In this document: positions 1 through 12,071 of the stretch, piece by piece | Layout: every line of letters starts with the position of its first letter | Numbering within the stretch: the stretch's first letter is position 1 | NCBI GenBank assembly: GCA_037044905.1 | Contig: JBAOKB010000020.1 | Span: 248,001-312,000 of the forward strand | DNA length: 64,000 nucleotides | Reading direction: 5' to 3' | Origin: Hortaea werneckii | Lineage: Eukaryota; Ascomycota; Dothideomycetes; Mycosphaerellales; Teratosphaeriaceae | Position numbers and translations under genes: made by a program | Notes under the pieces: generated by a model | The model's database searches: none | Seen by the model: the letters and a program-made list of their open reading frames with translations, nothing else | Told to the model about the DNA's origin: nothing

Positions 1-1639
1 TCCACCCCGCCGTGACATGTCTAATATTCTGTCCGTACAAAACCAGTGGAACACCCAGAACCATAACAAGCACGTAAATGCCTGCCTGAGTCCCAAACGC
101 ATTCACGTACCCGTCTTCCTCCACCCATGGTGAGACACCGTACAGGAAGCCGAAAGCGACAATGTTCTTCACGCCGTTGATGAGCAGGAATGCATCCATG
201 TTGACAGGGAGATAGACGTCGGAGACGTATGCCATGGTCGCGACAGGCTGCGCCGTCAAACCTACCGAGACCATGCCGTACCCGAAGAACAGCGCTGTCC
301 AGTGCACCGCCTCTGCGACTCCGTACCCGAAAGCCAAGCAGCCTGCAGGAACGAGCAAGGTCGGGATGATCAACAAATGGAGTCTCGTCTCCGGCTGGAA
401 TATTCCCGCGTTCTTCTTGCTACGCCAATTGGCGTAGCGGTCTACGAGCCATCCGCCAAGCCAGGCTCCGACGAGGTTTCCGATCAGACCTGGAATGTTG
501 ATGAGACCTTGGATCGACGGCTGCCAGCTGTAAGGCGGAGCCTGGAGGACGAAGGGGCTGAGAACGTTGAAGGCGAGGACCCAAGCAAGGGATACGGCGT
601 AGCCGAGAGTCGAGTAGAGTACCGCGGGGTACACAATCAGCGGGAAAGGTCGGAGGAAGAGCTTCAGTAGACTTTCATCTTTTGGTACTCCAGACCAGAG
701 ACTAAGCTCTTGCAGCACTGTCTTTTCACGGGTGGGCTCGCTACTTGAGCGCAGTACCCCCGGATCGACCTCTTTAGATCGCGAGGTTAAAGTCTTCTCG
801 ACCGGCGCTCCCGCCTCCTCATCATTTGACGAGTGTGACGGAGACGGTGGATCGTTGCTCCTGCCAATCGGTGTTCCCTGTGGAGTTTGAGGCCTTTCGT
901 AACGTGTCTCGGGAACGAAGAAGACGACTGTGACCCAATTGACCGCACACAAGATGAAAGCGATCCACTTATGCCTGCCCCTCCATCAGCAAGCGCAGAA
1001 GCAAAGAGGCTCCGGAACTTACCATCTCCAGGACAGCCCCGTTACTACGAAACCGCAAATTAGCGGACCTAAGGTGTTCCCGCCAGCGATAGCATTCACA
1101 TAGAAGCCAAGAAAAGTCCCACGTTCATGCAGAAAGTACAAATCATTGACCATCGAAGCACCCAAAGCTTCAGTAGACGACCCGGCAAAGGCTGCGATAA
1201 TATTACTCCAGAGCAAGGACTCGAAAGACTGCGCGACAGCACCCCAGAGGTATGCAAGCGCCAGGAGCAAAGAGGCGAAGACGAACACCGGACGCTTGCC
1301 GAAATAGTGGGAAATCGGGACCCAGAAGAAGTTGAAGACGCCTAGGACCAGGACTGGCCAGGAGAGGAGAGCCGTCGTCTGACTTTGGGTCTTGTCGAAT
1401 TCTTGACTCAGGACGTAGAAGGCGGGCGAGAGGCCGCCGATGGCGTAGTTGGTCATGAAAGTGAAGGTGCAGACGCTGGCGAAGCAGACCTGCTTCTTCC
1501 ATCTCGGCCATCGAAGAGGGTCGTTAGGGTCGTTGGGGTTGGGTGCGGGATGGAGGATCAACTCGCCCTCGTCGCTTGTCGAGTGTAGCTGAACGGTTCC
1601 TTCTGAGCTGTCGAGCTCCTTCAAGCTTCTCAATTGCAT
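1..1639 (-). CDS. MFS transporter (partial, C-terminus off the left edge)
   Basis: Plasma-membrane major facilitator of the fungal drug:H+ antiporter/HOL-like group; the substrate cannot be told. The two exons visible are 1639-1023 and 974-1, with a 48-nt intron (GTAAGT donor, CAG acceptor) that joins ...LSW-R-W to HKWIAF in phase. The cytosolic N-terminus ends in the family motif PNPNDPNDPLRWPRWKK. Six membrane segments follow in exon 1, including the WVPISHYFGKRPV loop (MFS motif A region). Exon 2 holds a charged, disordered central loop and about six more segments. The reading frame is still open at base 1, in what looks like the last few residues (VLYGQNIRHVTAGW), so little is missing. 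The open frame extends upstream to 1762, but only through a TTG; the first ATG is at 1639. Confidence 0.88.
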
Positions 1640-3223
1640 CGTGGTATGCTCTAGACGTCGTTCTGGACTCAGGCTTCGAACCAAGGTAGAGTCGTGTGAG
1701 TGAAAGGAGTGAAAGGAGTTTGGGCGCCAGGTGGCGATGACTGGTTCATGTAATGAATGCAAGGTAAAGAGACCTTTGGCCTATTGGGTTAGACGTCAGT
1801 AGTAGGAGACGGTCAGAGAAAGGGCAAGACTCGGATCAGAAGACAAGCAACCTAGCTTTGAGGATGAGATAGCTTATTCCATCAAGCCTTCAACCATGCT
1901 GCAGGTTCTGCTGCAGGTTACCTGCCGAAGTCTGTTGCAACTACCGTATCGAACATGGCGCCGGCGACCGTTGCAGAGTTGGCTGCGGAGAGCCGAAAGT
2001 CTCCATGTCGTCTACGTCTCCGCAGAACACAAGCATTTCAACCAATATATCTCGAGCTCCAGCGACACAATCCGAGATAATTTTCGGCGTAGCTGGGGAA
2101 AAAGGTTGGTGTATGGATCGAATTTGTATGGATCGAATTCGAACGCCGACATTTGTCTGCTAGATGGCAAGGTTCAAGCTGGCAGGCCAAATCCTACCAA
2201 AGGCCAAACTCTGCCCAACTTGAGCTTTCTGCATCATGTAGCTTGAACGCACCTTCACGTGCAGGGAGTGCAAGGTATGTATATTATGACGAAGAGTCAG
2301 CGTGCCGTAAGATCAAGTCTTCAGCTCTGAAGCAGAAGGAGCTTTCCAGCAATCTTCAAGAGGGCTCGTGACTGTCCTCGTGCCTGGAACTCATCATATG
2401 AAATCGGCTCACTTCAATGAGTCCACTCTCCAATGCTTCGCATGCGACAAGCGAGAACGCAAATAGTGTAGTTCTCCTGATCATCATCGAGAACTTTTGT
2501 TTCCTTTTTCTCCTTTTTCATCCTTTCCAAAAAGTATCAGAAAACAACGACCTCCCAAAACGATCGGCACATCCCATGCCGGACGAACCTCACGACAGAC
2601 AGCCAAGCGATGGACAGATCGGATGAGGAATTCAGTCCTGCTACATGTCTTCTTCCAGGCCACCTACACTGACCAAAACCGCAACAGGGACCACAAGCGA
2701 GAAGAGATAGAAACAGAGAGACAAAGGCGGCAATCCAAAAACCAATCTCATGTGTATATATGAAAGAACTCCCATCCCACCGAACCACTCCCATCCCACT
2801 TTTATAATCCCAAATCCCCTTGCTCTCCTCCTCTCCTCTCAAAGTCGCGTCGAGAGCAAGGAGTATCATGTACACGTGAAAATTACCCATTCCCCACCAT
2901 GACCAGCCAACCCGCCCAACAAAGTGTAAAGATAGAAGAAGAAATCTTTACATGGCGGGGCGGGGAGGGCGCAACCCTTGGACAAACTTGGAAATCCAAA
3001 GGGAAAAAAAAATCAAAACCGGGGACGTATGTATGTTTCGCTGTCCAATCAAAACGACGAGTCTTCGGGGCGTTCGCAGTGTCGAACAGAGAAAGAGAAG
3101 GAGACGAACAACGAGTACGAAAGCGCCTTTTCCCACCCAGCCATCCCATCCCATTCCTACCCATGCTTCCATCTACCCTCCCTCGGAGGCGAAAAACTCC
3201 CGCTGCGCCCATAAGAGAAGACA
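1640..3223. other. Intergenic: MFS promoter and palI 3' flank
   Basis: No gene was recognised. The part next to 1639 is the presumed MFS promoter and includes a perfect 15-nt tandem duplication at 2110-2139. Around 2490-2530 there is a T/C-rich stretch, and an A9 run lies near 3005. Several overlapping short frames at 2880-3250 on both strands show no family resemblance. Confidence 0.6.
2110..2139. repeat. 15-nt perfect tandem duplication (2 copies)
   Basis: The 15-mer TGTATGGATCGAATT occurs at 2110-2124 and again immediately after at 2125-2139 with no mismatch. It lies about 470 bp upstream of the MFS start codon. Confidence 0.9.
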
Positions 3224-6200
3224 TTACGAGGGATAAGGCCCACTAGGCGTCAACCCAACGCCACCAGCCGAAAGCCCCTGACTCATCGGCCCATCGCCAC
3301 CCCTGGCGAGCAAACTAGTAGGCGGGCCGACCTCGCTGCCTAGGGGCGGAACGCTAGGGGTCCCGGCGCCGACTCCACTACCGGGCGGAGGCATGAATCC
3401 CCCACCTCGTGAACGCCCACCCCGGCCGCCAGCGGGGTTGCGACCGCCTCTGAAACCCCCTCGAGGCCCACTGCGAGCCGAAGGGCCGAGACCGGGGAGC
3501 GTGAAGTCCGGGTTCGCGGTCAGGATGGCGTCTTCTTTTCTGCGCTGGACGGCGGAAGCCGTGCTACCGGGTCCGGGGTTTCCGTTGGCGCCATAAGCCG
3601 ATCGGCCCATCATTGCCTGGTGGTGGGGACCATACATGGACGGGGGACCTGTGCCGCCGCCGACGGAGGGGGGAGAGGGTCTCCAGTTCGGGTTGACGGG
3701 CCGTTGGGAGATGGAGGTGAAGTGGCTAGTGTCGGAAGCTTCGGCGGGAGAGCGGGCGCCAGATGGGAGGTTTTCGTACGAGTGATCGCGACTGTTGTCG
3801 TATCCTTCGAGGGGATGACCACCGGTACCATCGAAGCCGCCGGGATGATGATGGTGATGAAAGCCAGTATCATTTTCATATGCAGGTGCTACTGTTGGGG
3901 CTAATAGTGGGAATTTGGTGGTGGTGCTGTGGTCCTGGTCAGTATTGCCGTCCGTGTTGTTGACAACTTGCTCAGTACTACTACCCTCACCACCACCGTA
4001 ACCATCCGCCGCCTGCGCCTGTGCTGCTGCTGGTGATAGGGTTTCGCCGGGGCCGCCGGAGGCTATGCTGCTCCCGCCACTGACATAGCTGGGGATATTC
4101 GAGGTTGATGATGGTGGGTGGGGAGAAAGGTGATTAGGGGAGTGCATACGATAAGCGCTGTATCCTCCACCCGGTGTCAGGGCGGAGGGGAGCGGACCAG
4201 GTTGGTCGTGATGGCTGCTGCCGACTTCGCTTGCGGGGTCGATGGCGAAACGAGGATCGACATCTTCGACGTAAGCGTCCGAGCCGGTGCGAAGGTGTTG
4301 CGGAGGTTGGCGGGGAGAAGTTGGTGAGCCCATTATATGGGAGAAATTCCCGACAGTGGAAGATTGTAGAGCTGGCGATCCTGATTGAGGGTGGTTGGTA
4401 TCGATGGGAGAAACGGGACCGGCTCCTCCACGTGGTTGTTGTGGCGCCGCCCACTGAGATCGAGGGGGAACGTAACCACTGTTCTTTCAGTTAGCAGCAG
4501 TTCGCGGCATTCCATCGTAAGAACAGAGGTAGATTGCCGTGCCAGTAAGGCGACCCAGGGATGGAAAGAAGCAGTACAGACAGCAGTTGCTGACAAACTT
4601 ACCGGTCGCCACTGTAATTACTTGCGCTGCGTTCACTCTCCTTTCTTGAAGGTTGACCTGATTGCCCATGTTGCATACCGACCATGCCCATAACATCAGC
4701 ATCGCTGTTTCTCAAGCCGTAGTCGGTGCCAACACTATCCAATGCCGGAGTGTAGTTCCCTTGGTCCTGTGCGGCAGGAGGCGAGCCGTGACGCTCATCC
4801 ATCTCAATGGCTTGACCAATGGGTCCAGCCATACTCGGGTCGTGATGCATTGCGGCCCGCTGGCCAGGGTCGGGCATAGGGGAGCCTTGCATAGGTGGTG
4901 GCGAGCGATTTTGGCCGTACGGAGAAGAGGTCGCATCGTCGTAGCCAGGGCCGGCATAGCCGGGCGGCGGTCCAGGTCTCGGCATGCCACCTCTGCCCAT
5001 CATTCCAGGCGGAGGCGGACCGTATCCTCCACGACCTCCCCGCCAACCCGGAGGTGGCGGCCCACCCCTGAAGCCACCTCGGGGACTGCCTCTAGGACCG
5101 CCTCTGGGCCCACCTCTAGGTCCGTACCCGCCGCGTGGTGGACCGTAGCCACCTCTGGGAGGCCCGTAACCTCTCGGCGGAGGTCCATATCCGCGCCCTC
5201 TGCCTGCGAAACCCGGAGGCGGAGGATGGCCGCCTGACCTGTTGGAGCCAATTGAGCCCTGAGATCCTTGATGTCTCAGTCTTGGAGGTGGAAGTTCACT
5301 AGCTGCAGCCATCCCAGCAGCTCCGCCCATAGCACCCATTGCGGCTTCAGGAGGGATTGGGTTGCCATATTGATCTCGACTGGGCCTCCTTCTACCCATA
5401 GTTGTGCTATCCATACTTGGCCGTCCATCCATTGCTCCCGGTGGTGGGCCTTGAGGGCTCATCGGACCGTAGCTAGGAGGACCTGTGTTGCCCGACCGAA
5501 CGCTGGGATCTCTAGTCGGGTTCAGTGGCGTTCGGTCATCGGTGCTTCTTCTTCCAGCACCAACCATGCCACCATTTGCATTGCCATTGTCTTCACGCGT
5601 GTCCGTCCTCTTCATTTCATATGCAGCGTACTGTGGCATTTCCTTTCCATTGGCAGTGGAGCCAGTGCTCATCGGAGGCGGGCTTTCGGCCTTTGCGAAT
5701 CGGTTGTCGTCTGCTTCGTCCGCCATTAAGCGGTTCTGATTGAGGTTGTCGTAGTAGTTGGCACCGTTCATGTCCGCATTTTCAGCGATGCGCTTCTTGC
5801 GCGCTTTCCTGCTTACGAGTGTCCTTCGCATAGCGCAAGTGACGACTGAGGATGCAATGATGAGGATGGTAGCTGCCAGCACGATCCATCCACCCCAGTT
5901 CATATGCGGGACAAACAGGAGAATGTCGACCAGGAAGGCGAGAAGGGTAACGAGGAGCGTCGGAATGGTTAGGATGAGGAGAGCGAGGAGATATCTCGGC
6001 GAGTGAGCTGGCGCATGGAAGTGTGCCGCGACTGCCAAGCCGAAACATATCAGGACGAGCAGGGCGGCGATAGGGTGGACGATGAGGATCGAGGACAGAC
6101 TATGTCGGGTGGAAGAAGGAAGCTCGAAGTCTTCGGAGGTATTGCCCGTGAAGAGGCCCTCTGTAGGAGACAGGACATGTCAGCAAACGGGCATCGTTAA

Positions 6201-6472
6201 TCTGGCCGCGAAAGCGAGCGACTAGCGAAAGGGCACTTGATGTGCTCGCGGCCGCAGAGGGCGCAGAGACGGCACGTACCTGTATCATAACCCAATTGAT
6301 ATCCACTACAATCATTGCCTTTACAGTATCCAAATACACCGAAGTTATATCCCTGAAAGGTCCCGATCGGGATGGATTTAATAATGGGCGTCGAGAGCGT
6401 GCTCAGAAGCAAGAGAACGAAAGCGGCCAGGAAGATTATGGACAGAGGAGTCGCCGGCCGGAGGAGCCCCAT
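3224..6472 (-). CDS. palI: pH-response regulator PalI/Rim9
   Basis: Membrane component of the ambient-pH (Pal/Rim) sensing complex, which leads to PacC/Rim101 processing. The exons are 6472-6280, 6160-4603 and 4478-3224, with introns of 119 and 124 nt. The joins are in phase and give 1001 residues. The N-terminus is diagnostic: MGLLRPATPLS, a first membrane segment, then the conserved extracellular stretch with IPIGTFQGYNFGVFGYCKG. Three more hydrophobic segments follow (around LIVHPIAALLVLICFGLA, YLLALLILTIPTLLVTLLAF and GGWIVLAATILIIASSVV), which makes four in all. The remainder is a very long cytosolic tail rich in Pro, Gly, Ser and Gln with RGG-type repeats, a short His run and no recognised fold. 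It is longer than the PalI proteins I know from model fungi (roughly 550-770 residues). Stretches of the exons are separately open in other frames, which can mislead automated annotation into several genes. Confidence 0.93.
4976..5215 (-). repeat. RGG/GYGPPRGG-type repeat tract inside palI
   Basis: About 75 codons of exon 2 encode a low-complexity series of GYGPPRGG, GPRGG and FRGG units. A second, shorter RGG cluster lies in exon 3 (about 3390-3480, reading GGFRGGRNPAGGRGG). Confidence 0.8.
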
Positions 6473-8582
6473 GGTTGAGACGATGTGATAAGGGGTAAAC
6501 GAATGTGGTGGTGATGGTGTGTAGAATGTATGCTGCGCACGCGCAGGAGATCCTCCTTTGGCACTGAAGGCCTGCTCAGCGGCCTGTCAGCGGAGGTGCG
6601 AAGTTGGCGCGGTGGATGTGGGCGTCGACTATGTTGCGCGCGCGCATATGGTCTGGACGGACACGCACGCGCTGAGGCCGGCGAAAGAATTACGATTATT
6701 CGTTCCTGACAGTGTTCGTTATGCCGTGTATTTTGCCGATGGCCGTTAAGTATCGAGTCGTTCCAGTAGTCGCAGTCTGGTTCGGGTCCGGGGACTGGGG
6801 CGGCCAAGGAGATGGCTGGCGGTGGAAGGTACGGTACAGTACACCTCGGACGATCGATCTCCCGACCAAAGGAAACCTTTGAAGGAATTAATTGAAGCCG
6901 TCCCCCGGTACGTTTGTGCGCGAAGTACTCGTCGTTGTATGCGAACAGGTTATTGACAAGCGGAGGAAGAAGGAAAGGTAGCGATGGGGCGAATGGAGGA
7001 CATGGCTGGCAGAGCAGCAGTCTGGCAGCGCACGACGCAGGTTGTAACCAACTTCACGCCTGTTGCACGCTTGGCCACGCCCTCGCCCACGCACGGTTCC
7101 TCACACGCCCCACCGCAATCCCACTTTAACCTTCCCGCTCCACGATTTCCCAGGATCCATGGGTTCACCACGCCAACGTCTGGTAACGTTTATCTCTCAC
7201 TCTAAATCACATCACCGCAACCGTTGCAGACAGAGCCCTAGTATTCCTGGCATATGAACGTACCCTGATCTGCCTATTTGTGCCTTTCGTCTCAGCCCAA
7301 ATCGATGCAGAGCAGACCACGGGACTGGGTCGAGTGGGTGCACATAAGATTACTGTCCAAGGACCTACCCCGGTCTACCTAGCAGCTAGCTTCATGCGAA
7401 ATCCCGCCGCCAACAATATCAACCCCGTGGCGCCTCCTTTCCAACACCAATCAGAATGGCCTTCCCGCGAGCTTTGCAGGTGGCTGAAATGAGAAGAGTG
7501 GATTTTCTCGCCAGTCATAGCAGTCATGATCAGATAAGCCTCTCACAACCCCCGCAAAAGCTCTTCCTTCCCCCGGATGGAGATTGCAATCTGGAAAACC
7601 TTCTTCCTCGTTTGCGCGGAATGGCGCAATAAGCGTGACTGTCAAAGTGCAGAGAGGCTGGGCCAGGTACGGCCAAAATCTCATCCACTTTCAACAAGCC
7701 TACGTAGTAAATGTCCTTGGTCACAGCGTCTTGCTTTGTATCAGAAGGGCTTACAAGGACAACCATCCTAACAACCCGAAAAGCACAGAGACATTCTGCC
7801 CAAGAGGCCTCTGGGAGTAGTGTTTCCTGCAGTTACGGCGTTCGCACCGCTCTTCGTTATCTAGTTAACTTAGACAGGGTCTGTCGGACTGCTCTCCGAG
7901 GTCCTTAACCACCAAGTGCCATCTACCATCTTATCACAACACAAGGTCGGTCACCGCATGGCAATAGCAAGTCTCATACCTAAATCAACCTCTTCGGTGA
8001 ATTTTCCTTGGACATTGTCGACTTCAACAAGAGGTGCATTCTCCATGCTTCCGCAGCAGGGAAAGTCATTAACATTGATCCACAAGTGTCTTGCGAGCGC
8101 AGATGCGTCCCAAGGAGGAAAGTTAGAAAAAGTGTTAACGTGTGTGATGTTTTCCAGCTTTGTCTTTATTTCAGATCTGAAGAACTCGAATGGAGATGAA
8201 GCTTCGGCTGTTGCACTCTGTCTTACAATGCGGTGCACGAAGTTAGGTACACTCTTAGGTGCTAGGTACTATGTATGTAGTAGTGTAGCGAAGGTGGCTC
8301 GAGTGGCAGCTGGAAGCCTCCAGGCTGAGAGCACTAGGTGCTGGTTGCCTCAGGCAGGAGCAGCCTTCCCAGCTGGTAAGGTCAGGTATGATGCAGATGC
8401 GCGCTGCTTGAGCTTCAACATCCATCTACCACATCGGAGTGAACTCCATCCTACTCCGTCACTTACCTCCGCCTTTTGCCAATCAAACTTCATATTGAAC
8501 CGTACAAGCGCGGCCTTCCTGATCTTCTCCGCCGCATCGACGAGCACATCGCCCCCCACCCTTCCAAGCAAACACCGCCGCC
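6473..8582. other. Long divergent intergenic region between palI and RPN5
   Basis: This 2.1-kb stretch is the shared upstream region of two divergent genes. I found no coding family, tRNA or repeat. The longest open frame (from about 7916 into the RPN5 start) lacks any recognisable sequence and runs through the RPN5 5' region. Part is probably 5' leader. Confidence 0.5.
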
Positions 8583-10156
8583 ATGTCCGGCGAAGTCCTC
8601 AAAGCCGATCGCGACTTCACCAAAGAGGTCGACAGCCTGATCCCCGAAGCCGAATCGCTTGCCGCGCAAGGCCAGACCCAGAATGCCATCGACAAGCTCC
8701 TCGGGCTGGAAAAGCAGACCCGTCAAGCGTCGGACCTTCCATCCACCTCCCGAGTCATAATCAAGATCGTGACGATATGTAAGGAGAGTGGCGACTGGTC
8801 GCTGCTGAACGAGCAGGTGCTGGTGCTCAGCAAGAAGCACTCGCAGCTGAAGCAGGCCATCACGAAGATGGTGCAGGTCGTCATGGGCTTCTTAGATGAT
8901 GTTCCGGATATGGAGAGGAAGTTGAGTGTGATTGAGACTCTGCGAACGGTGACAGAAGGAAAGGTAAGATGTAACGAGTCTTCTTTTGGTGGAAAGGGAC
9001 GGGATGCTAATGGACGATGTGATAGATCTTCGTTGAAGTCGAGCGGGCACGGGTAACCCGCATCCTCACACATATCAAGAGAGACCAGGGCGACATCTCT
9101 GCGGCAAAGGACATTCTGTGTGAGCTGCAGGTCGAGACATTCGGATCAATGACGAGGCGTGAGAAGACAGAATTCATTCTGGAGCAAGTGGCGCTCTGTA
9201 TTGAGGATGGAGACTGGACGCAGGCAGGCATCCTAGGACGCAAGATCAGCACACGCTACTTCGCGCGCCGAACGAAGAAGACCAAGGAGGAGCTCGAGAA
9301 GCGCAAGCAGGAGTTGGAAGAGAAGGCACGGAAGCAGGCCGGGACAGAGGTTGGCGATACCGCAGATCTGGACAAACAGGACGTAGAGGACGATGTGACA
9401 GACCTCAAGCTTCGGTATTACGAGCAGCAGATCACGCTCGCCAAGCATGATGACAAGTACCTAGAGGCTTGCAAGCACTACCGACAGGTCCTGGACACAG
9501 AAGCAGTGGAGGAGAATACCGACCTACTCAAACCGACGTTGCAGCGGGTAGTCTACTTTGCCCTGCTCGCACCCTACGACAACGAGCAATCCGACCTCCT
9601 GCACCGCATCGCCCAAGACCAACGCATCAGCGCCCACTGCCCCACCGAAGGCCAGCTCCTTAAACTCTTCACCGTATCGGAGCTCATGCGCTGGCCATCC
9701 ATCGCCTCCAACTTCGGGCCCCAACTAACCAGCACCGACATCTTCGCGGCGCAAGCGGACTCGAAAGAACCCAAGCGCCACCAGCGCTGGCTCGACCTCC
9801 GCAAGCGCGTCATCGAGCACAACGTCCGCGTCGTCGCCAAGTACTACACGCGCATCACCTTCGCGCGCCTGACGCAACTGCTCGACCTGCCCGCCCCGGA
9901 GACGGAGAAGTACATCTCCGACCTCGTGACCTCCAAGACGATCTACGCCCGTATCGACCGTCCCGCCGGCGTCGTAAGTTTCGAGAAGAAGCGCGATGCG
10001 GATGAGGTTCTGAACGAGTGGTCGGGCAACATGAAGTCCCTTCTGGGTCTGTTGGAGCGCATCGATCATCTGATTACGAAGGAGGAGATGATGGCGCGGA
10101 TTCAGCCTGCGGAGCAGAAGGCGGCTACTAAGCAGGCGGCGGCTAGGGCTCACTAG
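8583..10156 (+). CDS. RPN5: 26S proteasome regulatory subunit Rpn5
   Basis: Non-ATPase lid subunit of the 19S regulatory particle (PSMD12 family), acting in the cytosol and nucleus. The exons are 8583-8963 and 9026-10156, with a 62-nt intron (GTAAGA...GATAG). The phase-0 join gives TVTEGK|IFVEVERARVTRIL and 503 residues. That is slightly longer than the yeast and human proteins (about 445-456) and typical of filamentous fungi. The N-terminal two-thirds is a helical TPR-like array, with the family block LTHIKRDQGDISAAKDIL and a charged insertion KKTKEELEKRKQELEEKARK. The C-terminal third holds the PCI winged-helix region (around RVVAKYYTRITFARLTQLL and the segment reading SKTIYARIDRPAGVVSF), which packs in the lid. 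The ATG at 8583 in a GCCATG context is the first in frame. Confidence 0.96.
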
Positions 10157-10913
10157 GGTACCTAGGTCGTTTTGGGGCTTGCTTAGCTAGGTCCTTCAGC
10201 TTTGGAGATTCGCTCCCGTGAAAGGGCGACGATACGGCATGAGCGTGCCATGCTATGCCGTGCCATACTGGCCGCTCAAATACAACCGAAGGGAGAGTTT
10301 GTAGTGTAGGCAGAGAGAGAGAACGATACAAGCAAGTAGTTTTGTGTATACTAGCCCCGGAGTCACTATAAAAGAGAAGGAAGATTCCCCCTAGTTTTAC
10401 TCCCCAACTGCTTTCTTTTTATCAAATATATCTCACTCTACCCAAAATGAGAGATGGAAGGAGGGCAAGCAAAATACAGGCATGCAAGAATCAGAGATTG
10501 GAAATAAAGGGAACTCAAAAGGCCTTATTTTGTGACTTTCTTCTCATTTCATCTTTCCCCTTTTTCTAATAGTAACAAAAAAACAGATAGAACCCCTTTC
10601 CACCTTTCCTTCTCTCACTCCCCATCACGTCTTCTCCTCACCACCTCCAACAAAACCCGAAACCTACCCTCCCTCCTCGATTTCCCTTTCCAACCCTTCC
10701 AAGGGAAAAAAGATGAAGAAGACGCCAGGCCCACTCCACCATGCTTGGGAGGGAAGGAAAACAACAGATCGAGAGCTTTGTCACTTCTCCCCTCTTTTCT
10801 GGGAAAATTTCCATTTGGGTTATGTACAAGCGAGCATTTCCTGGACAAGGCCCAGGAGAGCTTGAGGGGAAAGAAAGGGAGGAAGGTAGGTGGTGGTTGG
10901 GAGGAGAGGCCAT
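10157..10913. other. Convergent 3' intergenic region
   Basis: This lies between the 3' ends of RPN5 and the MLRQ-like gene. It contains pyrimidine-rich stretches near 10530-10700 and no recognised gene or structured element. Confidence 0.55.
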
Positions 10914-12071
10914 CTAGTAGCCCTCCTTGCCCCACTTGTTGTACTTCTCGTGCAGAGACTGTGCGAGAGATTCGAAGTTAGCTTGGGGCTCGGTGTCATT
11001 CGGTAGATGTTACCGCGGAAGACTTAATGGAAAATCGCAAGGAGACGTGATAGAAGAGAAGAATGGAAATGCGAAAGCGCCCGAGGTCCTGTGTCGCCCA
11101 TGCAGCTCCCCTCTTCAGCGTTGATCGACCGGGATGCCGTTGTCAGGCGTTCCTGTAATCTTTCTTTTCCGCCCCCATTGAGATGTCATCTTCTTTCACT
11201 TCCCATCTTCCTCTCCAACCCTTTTCTCCCCTTCCACCTCTTCAGAATTATTGCTGACTGCTCAAGCCTCTTGCAGCGAGCTGAGAACTTTCTCCTCCTT
11301 CTTTTCTTCCGGTCTTCTTTCCGGCACCGAATCTTCAACATGGCATAAAACCCGATTGCTATGAAGCCAGGCGAAAGACAAACGAAACAAGAAATTCTCA
11401 ACATACCTTAGGCAGGTTCACATTCGGGATAATGACCTCGTTCAGGGCGCTCGGGGCGTCCTTGCGACCACGGGAGGCGTCGCCGTGCGGGTGGTACTGG
11501 TACTTGGCCTCGCTGCCGGTCTTCCAGGGCTCCGAGTCCGGGGCCTGGGCCACGCGGTTCTCGGACGAGGACGAGGTCGGGTTGCGGCTGAAGTGCCAGC
11601 CTGCGAGGGTGAAGGCGCCGGTCATGATTGCGAGGAGGATCTGGTGGGGATTGCGTTAGAAGGGTTTGGAGAGGGATTCTGGCCTCGTTGGGTGGATTGG
11701 AAAGATGGGATGGGGAGTGTGCGGTGTAGAGGAGCTTCTTGGAGCTGGTGGAGAGAGCTGGAGATATTTGTCGGAACCCATCCCTCTCAACTCTCCCTCT
11801 CACTCTCTTTCTTCGCCCGTGGGTGTGGGTGTGGATGTGGGCATTGTCTTCCTATGCGACAAGCACTTTACTCGCAAGGAAGACGTACGTAAAGTTCGGG
11901 ATCCCTCTGAGCGCCCTCCTTCAGGTTGACCTTCTTCTCGGTCTTGGAGTCGCCGGCAAAGTCGCTGTCGTCGGCCTTGGCGGCGAAGGTCCTCCTGGTC
12001 GCGAAAGAGGTCGGGCGGAAGGCGGCCTGGCTGCGGGCAGCGAAGGCCGTTCGGCGGGCGATGGCGGACAT
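10914..12071 (-). CDS. MLRQ/NDUFA4-like small mitochondrial membrane protein
   Basis: Predicted 153-residue mitochondrial inner-membrane protein resembling the NDUFA4/MLRQ group associated with respiratory complexes. The assignment is by remembered family resemblance and is moderately sure. The exons are 12071-11889, 11640-11407 and 10958-10914, all phase 0. The N-terminus has Arg, Ala and Ser and no acidic residue (MSAIARRTAFAARSQ), as in a matrix targeting peptide. Next come RDPELY, one membrane segment (ILLAIMTGAFTLAGWHFSR), then SEPWKTG and KYQYHPHGD, and a conserved tail LHEKYNKWGKEGY. The last exon encodes only 14 residues and stop, preceded by a good branch site (CTAAC) and CAG. Intron 2 is 448 nt, the longest in this window. 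Without exon 3 the frame would end just after LPK. Confidence 0.82.

Noticed and set aside
7000..7700. GCCARG hexamers (candidate PacC sites) upstream of palI
   Set aside because: About two such hexamers are expected by chance in 2 kb, so the matches at 7070 and 7662 carry no weight.
7916..8782. Open frame of 288 codons overlapping the RPN5 start on the same strand
   Set aside because: It starts without a supported ATG context, overlaps RPN5 exon 1 in another frame, and its translation has no family resemblance.
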